A program made the position numbers and the translations under genes. Shown here one piece after another: positions 1 through 13,243 of a stretch of 64,000 nucleotides of DNA. Each line of letters starts with the position of its first letter. Positions within the stretch are counted from its first letter, which is position 1. Where the stretch lies: the NCBI GenBank assembly GCA_023101725.1, contig JALJCO010003962.1, positions 1,037,001 through 1,101,000 of the forward strand, in the 5' to 3' direction. Origin of the DNA: Atherinomorus stipes (lineage: Eukaryota; Chordata; Actinopteri; Atheriniformes; Atherinidae). The notes below the pieces were generated by a model. The model searched no databases, was not told the origin of the DNA, and worked only from the letters and a program-made list of their open reading frames with translations.

Positions 1-1437
1 AAATTTTAATTTTACTTTAAAATCTTGTTAAATTCTGTCAAATTATTCTCACATGCAGCTTGCTCATAAGCTTGAATCACCATTTCCACCTTCACACTAT
101 CTTTTTGAAATTTAAATATAGAAGATGCTCTCAAGTGGAAACAGTCTCAATTTTGTATACATTCCACAAAGATCACCTTTCTGATAACTTTGTGAACTTG
201 AATCTTTTGACTTTTTGCTGTAGAAGTTTTATACTAAGCACCTGCTGCAGTGGGTTAACTCACTTCCAAACCATAAAACCACTGACTTACAGTTTTGTTG
301 CGGTACTTTCAGAAAAAGTACAGCCGCTTTATCTAATTTCAAGGCTCTTTTTAATTTTAAACAACTTTTTTGCATTCACTTCCCCTACAGCTTACATAGG
401 CTGCTTAAAGTTAAGTTGATTATTTTTGTCCACGTAGGGGTGTCAAGTTGGTAGAACGTTACAAAAACAAAAAGATTTCACTGTACCCGGGGGATATACA
501 TCCATTATCAGAGTTAACCCTCGCCTCTGTCTTTCTCACATCTCTGTGCCTATTGCGGCAGCTCGATGCCATGGCAGCACACTCTGCTAACATTTCACAG
601 ATCCATACCGTCAAGGGGAGCTCAAGGAGGGGGGAGGGGCAGGAATGCATGCAGGAGGCAGAGAAAAGGAAGAGGGGGCTGGGGAAGTGTTGTGGGATCA
701 AAGCCTTTGATGCTGCATTGAGAAAAGAAAAGACTCTTCGCAAGCTTTGGACGTTTTCGGATCATTTCACAGACTGATATTAGACCAGGACTGGATCTCA
801 GTTAGATGGTATTTTTGCAGGGGATAAACATGTTTTGACATCTACCTGAGGCCCCCGTGCAGAATGCTGCCACGCCTGCTGCTCACACTAATGTCATAGT
901 AGATGGACTTTGCCAAGCAAGTGCTAACGCGTACACATTAACAGGGGGGAGTTACTTTCTTTTTTCTTTTCTTTTTTGTTTCCACTAAACTATGAGTACA
1001 CGTGTGGATAGAGGGGATGTATGTGCATGCGTGTGAGGTGAAGGGGAGTATTAGCAGAGTATAGTCATCCAACCTTGAAAAAAAGTACTGGACCATGGGT
1101 CAGAGCATGAGAAGAGATTTAGTGGCGATAATGGAAACGTCCCATAGAAGCAGCTCTGTAATAGGTCCATCCGCATACCAGCTCTCTCTAGTTTCATACA
1201 AAAATATTCCGGGGCTACACATTTATGACAGGAATGTTGTGGAGAGGCTTTAAGAGCAGAAACGGGGAGTTTACTGGCAAGTTTGTCTTCTTTCTTGTGG
1301 ATCATTTGGCAAAATATTTCATTTGGATGTGGGTTGATGTCACTGGTTACTGGTTTGGGAACAGCTTTATAAAGGGAAGTATTCTAAGAGTTAGCGACAC
1401 AACAGTTTCTAAACGAATACTTTTTTCTTCCATATAA
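1..1437. other. Gene-free spacer, no recognisable feature
   Basis: I see no exon with convincing splice sites and no protein family in any frame. The block at 600-700 is purine-rich (GGA/AGG runs) and 955-985 is a T-rich simple stretch. The short open frames here have no recognisable motifs. Confidence 0.5.
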
Positions 1438-1791
1438 TCATCCATATTTTTTCATATCCACTTATTGCAATTCCATGTGGCGGGGGGCTGGAGTCTATCC
1501 CAGCAGCTACCAAGCGAGAGGCATGGTACACCCTGGACAAGCCGCTAGTCTATGGGCCAACACAGAGAGACAAACAGCCACTCACACTCACACTCAGTCT
1601 AAGGGACATTATAGAATGACCAGTCAACCTAACATGCATGGCTTTGATCTTTGGGAGGAAGATGGAGTAGCCAGAGGGAACCCATGCATACACGGAGAGA
1701 ACATGTGAAGTCCAAACAGAAAAGTCCGTCTCAAATCAGGAACCCTCTGGCTTTGAGGCATTGATGCTAACCACCGCACCACCATACACTC
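1438..1791 (+). repeat. Dispersed teleost repeat, near full length, old
   Basis: The segment opens with a CATCCAT-rich end, continues with a GCGGGGGGCTGGAGTCTATCC-like block, then a GGTACACCCTGGACAAG block, and ends with a block containing TAACCTAACATGCATGG and AACCACCGCACCACC. This order is typical of a very common fish interspersed repeat, usually seen as a LINE or SINE tail; I cannot assign the Repbase family by eye. The first half recurs at 15006-15145, which shows directly that it is repeated. The open reading frame inside it is not a gene. Confidence 0.65.
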
Positions 1792-4700
1792 CTATACTTA
1801 TGGCTAATAGTCAAAGCAAAACACAAAATGTTCTATGGAGTCAAAACAACCCATTAAAGTAATTCATTGCTCGGTGACATGACCAGGCCAGTGTTGTTTT
1901 TAAAATAACAAAGATAACAGTTTCTGTTCAAAGGCTGTTTATCTTTTATCAGAGTACATTACTCAAAACTCTGTCCCCTAAGAAATATGTGCAATATCAG
2001 TTTACTTTTAATTAGGTGGGATAATGAATAAAGGATCCTCAGGTCAAGCAGAAAGGCGATGATTTATTTAAAGTAGTATTTGTTTATGTTCCCTCATAAT
2101 TCTTTCCAGATTTGTCACAGGATTAAAGAGACAACTGAAATCCAAGACTAACAGCTCATCACTTCAACATTGTCTCAATTTACTTTGTGTATCTTCATTT
2201 CATTTGTATGTGTGTGTGCTGGTGTAGGAGAACAGAGTCCTTGTGCTGTGGATCTTGATTTACACACTGCCTTAAAGTTGCATGTTTGTGAAAGGCCAGC
2301 TGCACTGCCTGGTTACCCCAACACTATGTGCTCTATATGCAAGCTCCTGCACAAAGCTCAGACTGTGCTCCAGCCTCTTTTTCCTTGTGTCAAGACCAGC
2401 CAAGGCTTTTGCTTTCCCCAACTGATGCCTCTGAGAAGGAAAAGGAAAAAGAAAATGTGAGCTAAATCCAAACACAAGAAACTTGAAGAAACTTGCAAAG
2501 TGCTGAACTCCCAGAGCAATCGTTATTTTCTTTATTTTCTTGACAGAACATCATCAAAACTCATCTGCAAATACCTGGTGTGGTGTTGATGAACTCAGCG
2601 ATATGCTGTAGAAACTTTGTTGACTGATTAGTTGTTGACGTGTGAATATGTATATGAAAGAGAAGCAGTGAGGGGAGAGTGGCTCTAAAACTAGCTGACT
2701 AACATAAACCTACAGTTTTGGAAACAACACTTTCTTTATAGTCCCTCGAGCACATTTGGAGCACAGCCATAGACACACAGAGTTCATGTTTTCATTAACT
2801 GTGCTCAAACTGAAGTATAACCACAGGATTGTAGTTATATAAGTCAATGAAATGACAGTGAGTCATCTTTCATAAGTTAAAAGTTGTTTGCTGTATTTTC
2901 TGTTTAAATCTTCCAAAAAACTTCAGCTCAGATCTTTAGTATGTCTCCACAGCTGCAGTGAAAGAAGCATTCAGATCTTTCAGTTTAGTAGAAGTTATAG
3001 TATTTAAAGCTACTTATAAGAAATAATGTATAAAACATGCATTCAAAAAGTTGTGTGGCAATTTGACTTGGAAAACTCTTTAACATTCCCCTCTTATGGC
3101 TTAATCTTTAACTGTATGTAGCATTTTACGTGCCTCACAATTGTTTGTTTAAGTAAAACCTGGAGAAAAAGCAGTAGCCAGAGCTGCCAGGTAAATGAAT
3201 AGTAATAAAAACAGGGTCTCTCTGGAATGTGGGCTAGAATTACTCAAAAAAGAGCCACATTATTGCACTTAGCTTACTGACCTTCTCTGATTTTAGTATT
3301 ATTCTTCTGCCATATTTCTAGGTATAAAAACACAGATGCACAAGTCCCAAGCAATATTTAACAAAATTCTATTAGCATGCCCTTTTTCTATAAAGGGGGA
3401 AAACATATTAAAAGACTTCAAAGCCTTTTGTACTTCTGTGAAGTTATCTAGTTTCGTCTATCTTGTAATTGAGATAACAATCATGGAGGGACACGAGTTT
3501 GAGAGAGGACTGCTCAGACGGAAATACTCTCTGATCTAAGATACTCGTTCCATCCACTTAGCTTGCTGAGAAGTTAATCAGAGTCAGGTGGCTAAATCGC
3601 AGCAACAGCTGATCATTATTTATTTTTCAAACAGGAGGGTGGCAGAGCAGAAGTACAGACAGGAACACACACATGGCCAAAAAACAAACAAGTCACTCTT
3701 CCCTTTTCACCCTTTCTCATCTCTGACTGACTTGAAAGACAGAGACACACACTCATACACTGATGCTTTTATTATCAACAAACTTCCACTCTTTCCCTCT
3801 CTAAAACATTTAGAGGCACATTCACTAAATGACTGAAAGGCTGCAAGATCAACAGAGGGTTTCTCATTGATTACTTTCCTGCTTTAAACTATGCTGATTA
3901 AAGCAAACTGGGATTTTCTACTATTCCTGTCCCTGTAGACCTCTCACTTTCTTGTCTGAATTTCACACAGTATTAGCATTAGAAACTCAACTGCTTTCTC
4001 TTCTTGACGTGTAAATCTGCAAACTAGCTTCTTTATCTCTCTCCTGCTCTCTGCTACTGGCTGTGGTGCGGCCTCCAGGCCTGAATCCATCCATCTGGGC
4101 ATGTGCGCTAATGCTGTCATTGTATCAGGGAGACCAGAAGCCTATTAGACGGAGCTCAGTGGTGGTAAGGATCAATATTGATCCACTGGGTTAGTCTAAT
4201 GGATGCTGAGAGTACAAGTGATTCCTCTTTGTCTGCTCAGAGATCCCATCACCCCTTACCTCCTTACACATGCGCACTTTCACCCAACCACATGCACATG
4301 CACACACACACACAAAAGACACAGCTTTTTATTCTGTCTCACTCTGCTGATGCAGCTGCTGCACTGAGTGAGCACTTTACAGCCGCCCATTTTCCACATC
4401 TAGTGCTTGGGCATTAGAAGCTGTGTAAGCTGTATCACAGTAGATATATTTTCAAGATGTACCTACATGCTCTTTACTAAGCATTACAGACCATCGAAAC
4501 AAGAATGATTACCGGTAGATAGAGGAGCACAGGCACTCTTACATACAGTGGACCACTGATGCGTTAAAACCCCTTTGGTGTTTGCTAGAACAAACCACAA
4601 AACTTTTTTTTTTCCTTTAAAGGAAACCTATGTAGACTCTGACATCCTAAAATGAAGCAAGTGTTAGTGTGGAGGCCATCTCAGTTTTCACTTTAGCTCA

Positions 4701-5057
4701 GCCTTCTGAGATTTTCAGCGTCCAGGCTGTTGTATCAGCAACTATTCAATGTTGCAGTGTTTGCAGGGCAGCACCAAAATGAAAGTTGAGACGGCATCCC
4801 TGTGCTACACCCATCCTTTTGAGAAGAAATGTGGAGATGTAATGGAGAGCATGGTTTTTCACTTTTCTTGTCTAATCTCACCTTTATCACATATATCTCT
4901 TTGTTTAGGTAAACTTTTCACCCCAATTTTATTGAGGGAGCTGTTAAGACTTGGTCAGACAATATTCAATAAGATTTACTTCAAGGATTAACCTTACATT
5001 CTATTATTATATTAAGAAAAGACCCCACCACCAGAGGACAACACTTAGAGGACTTAA
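1792..5057. other. Gene-free spacer
   Basis: No exon, RNA gene or structured repeat was recognised. It contains a CA-rich simple stretch near 4290-4315 and short poly-T runs near 4603. Open frames at 2170-2460 and 3588-3836 show no known domain and no flanking splice signals that would make them exons. Confidence 0.45.
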
Positions 5058-5710
5058 ACGGAAAGTTTTTTTTTTTTTTTTTCAATCTTGACCTATTTTC
5101 TAGCATGAAATACATGAATTTACTATCCCAGATAGTTTTGGTGCAACTTGAATTCCTTTGGGAGATATTTAGATCCACTCCAGATCAGCGTATGTCCAAT
5201 ATAATGGAAGTGATGGGGCAATCGCGCGTAGCCTCTAAATAAGCCATTATCTGCCACAAACTCCTTCAATTCACCAATGTTTTGTTACGAAACAGTTGAA
5301 CCCCCCATGTCAGCTCGAAGTGTTTTTTTTTTTTTGTGGTGATTCGTCCTTATTTACAGACATTTGCTTGTTATGGTGTCGCATAATAGTGACATCATCA
5401 AAGCCGCAGTAAAAATGTCTGTAAATAAGGACGAATCACCACAAAAAAGCCGCTTTGAGCTCACAGGGGGGTCCGACTAATGTTTTGTAACAAAACATTG
5501 GTGAAATGAAGGAGTTTGTGGCAGATAATGCCTTATTTAGAGGCTGCGTGTGGTTGCATCACTTCCATTATATTGGACATACGCTGATCTGGAGTGGATC
5601 TAAATATCACCCGAAGGAATTCAAGTTGCACCAAAACTGTCTGGGTGAGTAAATTAACATATTTCATGCTAGAAAATAGGTCCAGATTGAAAAAAAAACA
5701 AACTTCACCT
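5058..5710. mobile_element. Long inverted-repeat (foldback) MITE with TTAA target
   Basis: The two halves are almost complete inverted copies. The outer arm around 5080-5260 (TTCAATCTTGACCTATTTTC onward) returns in reverse complement at 5500-5690, and the arm GTGGTGATTCGTCCTTATTT at 5337-5356 returns at 5424-5443. The short centre lies near 5380-5400. TTAA flanks both ends (5054-5057 and 5711-5714) and the right terminus reads inward as AGGTGAAGTTTG. A TTAA target and AG start fit the Kolobok or piggyBac superfamilies. No transposase is encoded, so it would be mobilised in trans. Confidence 0.75.
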
Positions 5711-5726
5711 TTAAAATGAGCTAGAC

Positions 5727-5926
5727 CAGGGTTACTCAGTTCTGTCCTACGAGGCCCACAATCCAGCAGGTTTGCAGTACCATGTCTCTGTGCTCCAACA
5801 CAAGTTAATGAGTTATTGTGCAGAGCTTGATTGGCTGTTGGATCTATTTGAGTTAGGTGTATTAGAGCAGGGAGAGATGGAAAACCTGCTGGATTGTTTT
5901 CCTCAGGACCGAACTTAGTAACCCTG
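5727..5926. mobile_element. hAT-type MITE with 8-bp target duplication
   Basis: Termini are imperfect inverted repeats: CAGGGTTACTCAGTTCTGTC at the left, matched by the reverse complement of GACCGAACTTAGTAACCCTG at the right. The flanking octamers AGCTAGAC (5719-5726) and AGCTAGAG (5927-5934) match at 7 of 8 positions, as expected of an aged hAT target duplication. The length is 200 bp and nothing is encoded. It lies just outside the foldback element at 5058-5710. Confidence 0.75.
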
Positions 5927-5934
5927 AGCTAGAG

Positions 5935-6807
5935 TTTATGAGGCAGAAGGCTGAAACCTCTGTTCTCCCACAGGTTTGCAGATCTGTTATGAAAAGATTA
6001 TGTAGTTCAGATTTGAGGAGCCTTCTGGTCACATCTGGAACACAAGAATCAAACATTTGACTTCACGTATACCCTCACTGCGGTCACGTTGTATTTACAT
6101 AGACAAAAAAATGTCACAGCTGACAGCAGCTTGCAGCTGTGTGTATGTATATGATAACATTAAACAAAAAATTCCCCATATATGAGGGTGCAGAACAAAG
6201 ACACGTGCAAATACAAATCATATGTGTTATTGTTACGTAGAAAGGACAGTTACATGGATGCACTTGCTGATTAAAAAGAAATGCAAATTAAAAAGCACTG
6301 GAACTTACCATGACTATCAAATGGATCAAATCAGTAGGTTTTGAGGAAAACTCACAGATATGCAGAGAATCTGTGATATTAGAAGAGAGACATTGACTTC
6401 ATTCACAAACATCTAATGTCAGAAGAAAGCTGTTTCCCTCTGATTACTATATAGCAAACTTATTTGTGCAGCTATAAGTGTGAAAGAAACAGGAACTGTT
6501 TGTTTATTATGTGAGTGAGCACTAAGAAAAGAAAGATTTTGCATTCATTGTTTTCGGGAACTTTGCATAACATGGACATTCAGATTAAGAAACCTTGCAC
6601 AAGTTCCAAGTTTTTCTAGTCAAATAGTGTTAGAAGTGCTTATTAATGACATATTGTTAAAAGCCCTCACTGCTTGAACTCATGACTTTCTGTGTCAGAA
6701 ACAAGCGACAACCTCCGGTGGCCAACTATGAGGCTAACTATGAAGAAGTCATTTTTAATAGTTCTCCCTTGATCTGTTAGGGGCTGGCTGCTAAACAGAG
6801 CAAATCT
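5935..6807. other. Gene-free spacer
   Basis: No exon or RNA gene was seen. The last part (from about 6660) may belong to the neighbouring repeat at 6808-7395, but no boundary could be placed there. Confidence 0.4.
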
Positions 6808-7395
6808 CCATAGACTCCCATGTTAAAGACAACAACTTCAGAGCAGAAATAAACAGGTTTACAGCCTGGGTCAAAAATCATTTTAGGTTGAAAAGGTCAA
6901 GTTTACCTTCATGTCAATTTTTTTTTATAATTCATCCATTTAGATGTTATTTAATCCTGAAATTACACATAATTTAGGGTGTGTCCTTTTGATTGACATA
7001 CGGTGGCTCCTAGTTAGCTCCTTGTTTGCTCTCAGTAAGGTCTCAGTTTGTAGCAGAGTTGCACAACAGTGGTTTTTAGTCAGATAATAGCAGGTCTAAG
7101 TGTGTCTTACCTTTCAACCGCCACTTAGGGGGCTAATCTTTGTTAGCTCATGTGACTTTCGAGTTAGCTCGGTTAGCGTTTAGCCCAGAGCAAATGACGA
7201 CAGCTGTCAGTCATTTGCCCTGCAGCTCGGAGCAGCCTTGCCTTTGCCCATTTTAGAATTTTCCGGGAGTGACGACATACGTGACACGGCAAGATGGCAA
7301 CGGTGAGACACGTCCAACTGGCTTCACTTTTAGCTCTTCAGAAACCAATGGGTGATGTTGCAGAAAGTTCGTCCATCTGCATTAACGGTCTATGG
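6808..7395. mobile_element. Probable nonautonomous DNA element with CCATAGAC ends
   Basis: The left end CCATAGACTCCCATGTTAA and the right end (reverse complement CCATAGACCGTTAATG) are inverted. The interior includes AGCTCGGTTAGCGTTTAGC and CAAGATGGCAACGG blocks that I associate with a common fish repeat, from memory of the pattern rather than a search. There is no coding capacity and no clear target duplication. Confidence 0.45.
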
Positions 7396-8798
7396 TCAGA
7401 AATCCAACTTATGGTCTCAAGTTGAGATTTCAAAAACTTTAAGCTGAAATTCTTAAATCCAAATCCTGCTCTAGAGACTTGTTTTAAATATAATTGTGTG
7501 ACTGCTTTTGTTTTATTTTTTGGTTTGTTTTTAACAAAAATCTTCTGTACAGACCTTTTTATTTTGTTCTTGGGTGTTTGGTTAAGTTTAAAAACCTGAA
7601 CTTACTAGTTACAGTTGAAAAGAAGAAAACGGGCAAAAAAGATAATTTAAGATGAAATTGCATGCTGAAAAAAGATGCTATCTTTTGAGTTAAAGCAAGA
7701 CTGACAAAAAGGAAGAAAGTCTTGTAAAATTGCCAGTACGAGATGAGCAAGGAGTGGGAACAGACTCGATAGGATGTCTGGGGAGAAAAATTACATTGAG
7801 GTAGCAAAAAAAAAAGAGAATTTGTCCTTTTTCCTTATTTAAAACTGGATTTTATCACCCTCAAGGTAACACAAACAGCTGACAGTCCTGTAGGAATGTC
7901 TGTAGCTACGTTTATTGAACAGTTTAAAGAGCTTCAACTGTTGTTGACCCAGGAAGTTGAATGTATAACTTTTTTCTCATCCCTCTTTTAGCTGCTATAG
8001 AAGCTTTGTACATTTGACAAATACAGAAAAACGCACAGTAAATATCTGTAACAATCTGGTGGATTAAAAGACAATTTTCTGTGTTCTCAGTCTTTTCCTT
8101 GAACAATCTTTACAACAAAGGAGTTTTGTACTCAACACTCTTCTACCTGTTATCTCATTGTCATTGAAAGAGAGGTTGTTGACAGGGAGTGTGTGAGCAC
8201 AGTGTGTGTTATAGATTAGAGTTGGAAACTCATTCTGTGTGCAGCTACCTTGATGCCTTTGGGCTCTGTGGGCTACAGGAAACACAAAGTGCTTCATAAC
8301 CTTTTGTGTAAGACACTTAATTGAAAATTATGTTCTTTTACTGCAACCTTGACATTAGTGCTCCTTGTTTAATTTATAAAGGCATAGAAATAAAAAGGCA
8401 GAAAGAAATTGATGCTGTTCTATTTTTTTCCATTTGAAATCATACACTAATGCTGTGTTTGTGCTGTTGTAATAAAATTCTTGTTGCAAATCACTTCAGC
8501 AGCAGCCAGTGAGGCTGCAGAGGAATGTCCACTGGGGAGAGATGACCTTCACTCTGCCTTTGGTGACAGACAAAACTAAATAAAAGCTGCTTCTTGTTTG
8601 GGGCAGCGCCTGCACCCTGGCTGAGTTGCCCCTGGTGAATTATTTAAATGTGAATTGAAATGACCCCCAGCACTTTTAAGCTAATGTTAGGAAACGTTAG
8701 GGTTAGGAAAGGACAAAATGGACTGAGAGACATGTTGAAGGTGGCTGCAGGGGAAGCATGGGGGTTTAGGCTGTGTGATAGTTAAAATTACAGCAGAA
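7396..8798. other. Gene-free spacer
   Basis: AT-rich sequence without recognisable coding exons. Minus-strand open frames at 7559-7807 and 8064-8297 have biased composition and no domain signature. Nothing else was identified. Confidence 0.45.
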
Positions 8799-9467
8799 CC
8801 CTTACCAAAAAGAAGGATTTCTTAAGTACACGTCATTAAGTATACTCAAATATAGTAAAGTATATCCCCCAAGTGTACTTTTGTGTACCAAGTACACTGA
8901 TACCAATGTACTAGCAGTATACTAACAAGAATACTTCTTGGAACTAAATTGGCCCACTTTAAGTATTTAAAAGTACACTTTCAAGTATACTGAAAGTAAT
9001 CTTGTAGGTATACTGTTAGTTTACTCATATTAAAAGTTCAAGCTTATTTTTACTTTCAGAAAGTATACTTTTAAGTATACTAAAGTACACATTTAAGTAG
9101 AATAAAAGTAATACATATGACATGAACTGGGGGTTTTCAAAGTGTGTGAGAGAGAGCCCCTAAATCTTACAAGATAGGATTTAAAAACATGATAGAATTT
9201 ACAACTTGCAGTATGCTACAAAGATGCTAGTATGTGTGAAAATGTACTATGAATGTACTACTATTAAAGCATATCATTAAAAAGTTTAAATATAAGTATA
9301 GGCTAAATATTCTTAAACTTCTAGTATATTTATGAGTAAAAGCCAAGTAAACTTTAAGTATATTTCTGATAAATACACAAACAGTAAACTGAAAGTATAC
9401 TGTCTTATTTAAAGTTTAAAATGAGTATACTTAAAGCATACCTGCATATACTACTTTTTGGTAAGGG
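8799..9467. mobile_element. AAGTATAC-rich terminal-inverted-repeat element, copy 1
   Basis: The ends are perfect 14-bp inverted repeats: CCCTTACCAAAAAG at 8799-8812 and its reverse complement at 9454-9467. Between them the octamer AAGTATAC or its complement GTATACTT, and one-base variants, occur many times on both strands, so the element can fold back on itself almost throughout. There is no ORF. A related, interrupted copy is at 21791-23218. The superfamily is uncertain because no target duplication is clear. Confidence 0.7.
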
Positions 9468-12400
9468 AAAGGACAAAAACAGAAAGACACAGACAAAGTG
9501 ATAGCTTGTCTTTTAGAAAGACTCTAATTCATTTGAAGTATTTTCCAACTGGCTGGAGCTGTAACTTGCTTTCTGATGTTTATATATGTGCATTTGTCGA
9601 TGGTTGTTTCTTGAAAAGTCCACTGTGGACTTCATCTGGAAATAGAAGATGTTCTACAAAAATCAGTCTGGAAGTTTTTGAAAGGATGTTTGGAGGTTGG
9701 AACCTTGTTTTCAATCAGATAAGTTTAAGATTAAACTTTGGGACAGGCACATAGCCTAATTGGAACACCAAAAATAAGGTATAGCAAATGCTTTTTAGTC
9801 AACTGAAGTCCTGTAAGTTGCCTCAGTTCTTACAACATTCATCTGCGACACACAAACATGCAAACATATAGATTGAAATGCAGACTACTGCTGCCTCTTA
9901 CAATGCTGTTCATATAAAATGATTAATCTGTGAGTTACTTTGAGCCCAGCACTAAGTGTTATGGTAGAAGCTCATGTTACACGGAGAAAGTAAATAGATG
10001 GGTCAGGGAGTTGGCTGATGTTTTGGTTTCTGAATCCCGTCTTTATAATTTACACTACTTATCAGTCTCTTTACCATATATTTCCTTCATTTTAACAACA
10101 CAGTTTTGGATCTTTGACAATTCACTCTTCATTAACATTAAAAGTAAAACTAAGAAGCACATATCCTCTTATAATATTGGCTTGGATTGTTAGTGCAGTG
10201 AGGAACTCCGTAATTCAAACTCCACTTAATTTACCCAAGTTTATGATCTGCACATGCACATTGAGTATCACTTTGTGTGGATTTTAAAGCTGATTAGAGG
10301 GCTGGCAGGTTGCAGGCACCCACTATTTCCATTGCCTGCAAACCCTCTGAATGACTGACAGCTTGACAGCTGGCTTGTCAACTGCTTGATTCATGTAGCT
10401 GAAAGACAGGATATACAGCCTGTGTAGCTGGCCGTATGGCTCTTCTGTGCCTTATGCTCAAAGTTTGACAGAATCTGACACAGGAATGTGGTACTCCCAT
10501 TTTCTATCAAAAAGATGCCACTAAATCCAATAACCATGAAGTTGCACAAATAAAGGGTTGTACAGGAGAACTGGCATTAAGTATTTAACATAACAGGAAG
10601 CCAGCCTTGAAAAGGAGAGGAAGCACTGCAGTGTATGACAACATGATTAAAAGCCCAGTTGAAGCAGGAACTGATTGACTGGTATGGCAGCTTGAAATGA
10701 TGGATTTTCCTTCAACTCTGACTCACAGCACACACACAAATGTTTGTGGGTGCAGGCTAAGAAATGAATTGGACATGCTTTCTGTTCTTAAGGTACGAAT
10801 GTGCAGATCTCTATAACCCTAATCCGGTAGGTATGATCACTACTCTTCTTCATTTTACTCCCGAGTATATCACATAAGTTACTGGATTGTTCTGTGGCAG
10901 GTAGATGTTAAAAGCACTTATCTGAGGAGACAACTGGAAATAGCAGCTCAAGGTATTTGTCACATACAGTCGAACTTCTCCAGACACGTGGACTGCAGTC
11001 ACAGACCTGCTGCAGAGGAATGTGCCAGAAGGCCTCAAGTGATACATTTTTTCTCTAAAGTTTTTTTTTCTTTTTTTTTTTAAACACACAATACTGCAGA
11101 ATAGACTTCACAGAGTTGTGCAGCTACATTTTACCACAACGACTGAGAAGCATCTATGCTGGATTAATACTCCAGAGAGGCTACATAAAAACATTCCAGA
11201 AAAATTACAACTAAGTTGGCAAAAAAAAGGATGACTCAGTACCTTGTAAACTGAATACATCCATGCCCCAATTAAAGTTAACGTTATTTTGCTTCAGCTG
11301 TAGCGAGTCCTTTGTGATTCTTATGTTTTGGCCTGTCAGCATTTGTTTAACTGTGGAGGACTCTGAAGAGCTGTGACAGCTCATCATCCCAGCTTTTCAG
11401 AAACTGTTATGACAACAGAGGACAGGAGAACATGCAAAGTACGATCCAACTCTATAAGAATTGTATTAGTGAGGGATTTAAACCATAAAAATGACTCTAA
11501 CCTTCCTTTAGAATAGACTTTTAGGAAATTTTCTATTTTTTATTCCATCTTTTATCATCTTGTTGAGAACAATTATCATTTGTAAGAGAAAAAAACACAC
11601 ACACACACATTTTGCTCTCATTCAGCAAGGCTCCACGTGAATGATTTCATGTTCAGGCTTTGCTTCCATGGCGCTTTTATTTATTCTTGGTAAAGAATAC
11701 ACTCTGTGTATGCTTATTTAGTGGATAAGATTCCAGCTGATGTTTTCAGTCTGAAGCAGGAAGAACTCATAAAACAGGAATCCCTCCACCCTGGATACAC
11801 AGCAGATATACACACAAACACACCCCACCCCCCAAATATCCACAACAACATTGAGTCTTTTCAGCCTTATGCTGATCATTGTTGTTATTGTTCAAACTTT
11901 TCTATACTGAAACCAAGTGTTTGCTAGTTCACAGAAGTATTTTTGGTGTCTGCATTAGTGCATAAGTTTCCATGAAAGACAAAATGGAGTGAAGAACAAA
12001 AGGAGTGAAATGGGTGGAGTGTCATTGTATTTGAGAAACAAGGACTTCAAAATGGCCCCTTCTTTGCAGAGAATCCCTTAAGTGCTGGTGTCTCTCTATG
12101 TCACTGACCCCTTGCATGCTTCATTAAATCCCTCAACTTTGTCATAGATCCATCCCTTTACATAGATACTCAAATATAATACACACAGCACCCCATGCCT
12201 CCATCCCCCATGATGCCCCAGGCCCAGGGCAATGCCATATGCCCACCACGCTGGCTCTGGCAGCTCAACACTGCTTTGTTCTAAGCATACACACTCAAAT
12301 CTGCCTCAACATGGAAGAAGACTGAAAAATGACTGGAAGGCAAACACAAAACACCCCCGGCTTTTGCAAAAGCTGTTGATCCTACTGTTGCTTTGAACTG

Positions 12401-12658
12401 TTGGTTTCAGTTTTGATATATCAGAAACTGATGTTAACACCACTAATCAGAAAAACTCAGTGTTACAAAAATTTTGTCACTAGTTAATGGATTCTTATTT
12501 CCTACAAGTTGTAGGATTTCTGTATTTGTTTTCCGTCTAGCATTTGTTCCTAATTTAACAGAAAAGAAAGAAAAATACTGAAATTCATCATATATAAGTG
12601 AAAAGCTTAAATCTTTCTGCTATTTGGAATATAGAGACAAATAAATCTAGAGCCAAAT
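9468..12658. other. Gene-free spacer
   Basis: No exons or RNA genes recognised. Simple sequence includes a T-rich run at 11057-11082 and a CA run at about 11592-11610. The frame at 9458-9754 begins inside the preceding element and has no domain. Confidence 0.45.
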
Positions 12659-13110
12659 AAGGCAAGGCAAGGTGAATTTGTTTATACAGCACATGGCACC
12701 TAAATATGTTGTACATAATCAAATAAAAATTCAGCCAAGTAGATGGAGTGATTTACTGTATATATAAAACAAATACATCATCATCATCATCACCATCACC
12801 ATCATTATCATCATTAGTGTACAATATATTCAAGTACTGCGGCCAGTACAAAGGTTTTAAGACTTGATTCAAAAGACTAAGTTTGAAAAAGATTTCAGGT
12901 TTACTGGTGTTTTGTTCCACATTTCAAACTAAATGCCTTTTCAACTTCTTAAGTTTTAATGCTCAGGATGGAAAACAAATTTGACCCAGAAGATAATCCC
13001 AATGACAGTCTTTGAAGACTCTGTGGCTTTTATGCATCAGCAGATCTAATACTGTATGTATTTTGGCCTCATCAGCTCTGTTGAACTTTGGAAGTTATCA
13101 AAATTATTCC
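12659..13110. repeat. Degenerate dispersed teleost repeat (GGCAAGGCAAG family)
   Basis: It starts with AAGGCAAGGCAAGGTGAATTTG and a TATACAGCACAT motif, a hallmark start of a very common fish dispersed repeat. A second fragment with the same start lies at 56400-56480. It contains a CAT trinucleotide tract at about 12776-12816. The 3' limit is approximate. Confidence 0.5.
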
Positions 13111-13243
13111 CTGAAACAAAGACAGGATACACCCACGGGTGCATGAGTCAACAAAACCTTTTGATCAATTTTCCAAGGAATGACTTGGCACGACTGGCAT
13201 ATAGGTCGCATATCAGTATCCAAAGAGCAAAGCATTTCATATA

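Noticed and set aside
448..777. Overlapping frames on both strands near 450-780
   Set aside because: Purine-rich composition lowers stop frequency; no known motif or splice context.
12776..12816. Regular CAT/CAC units resembling a short repeat array
   Set aside because: A plain trinucleotide microsatellite with no spacers, so not CRISPR-like.
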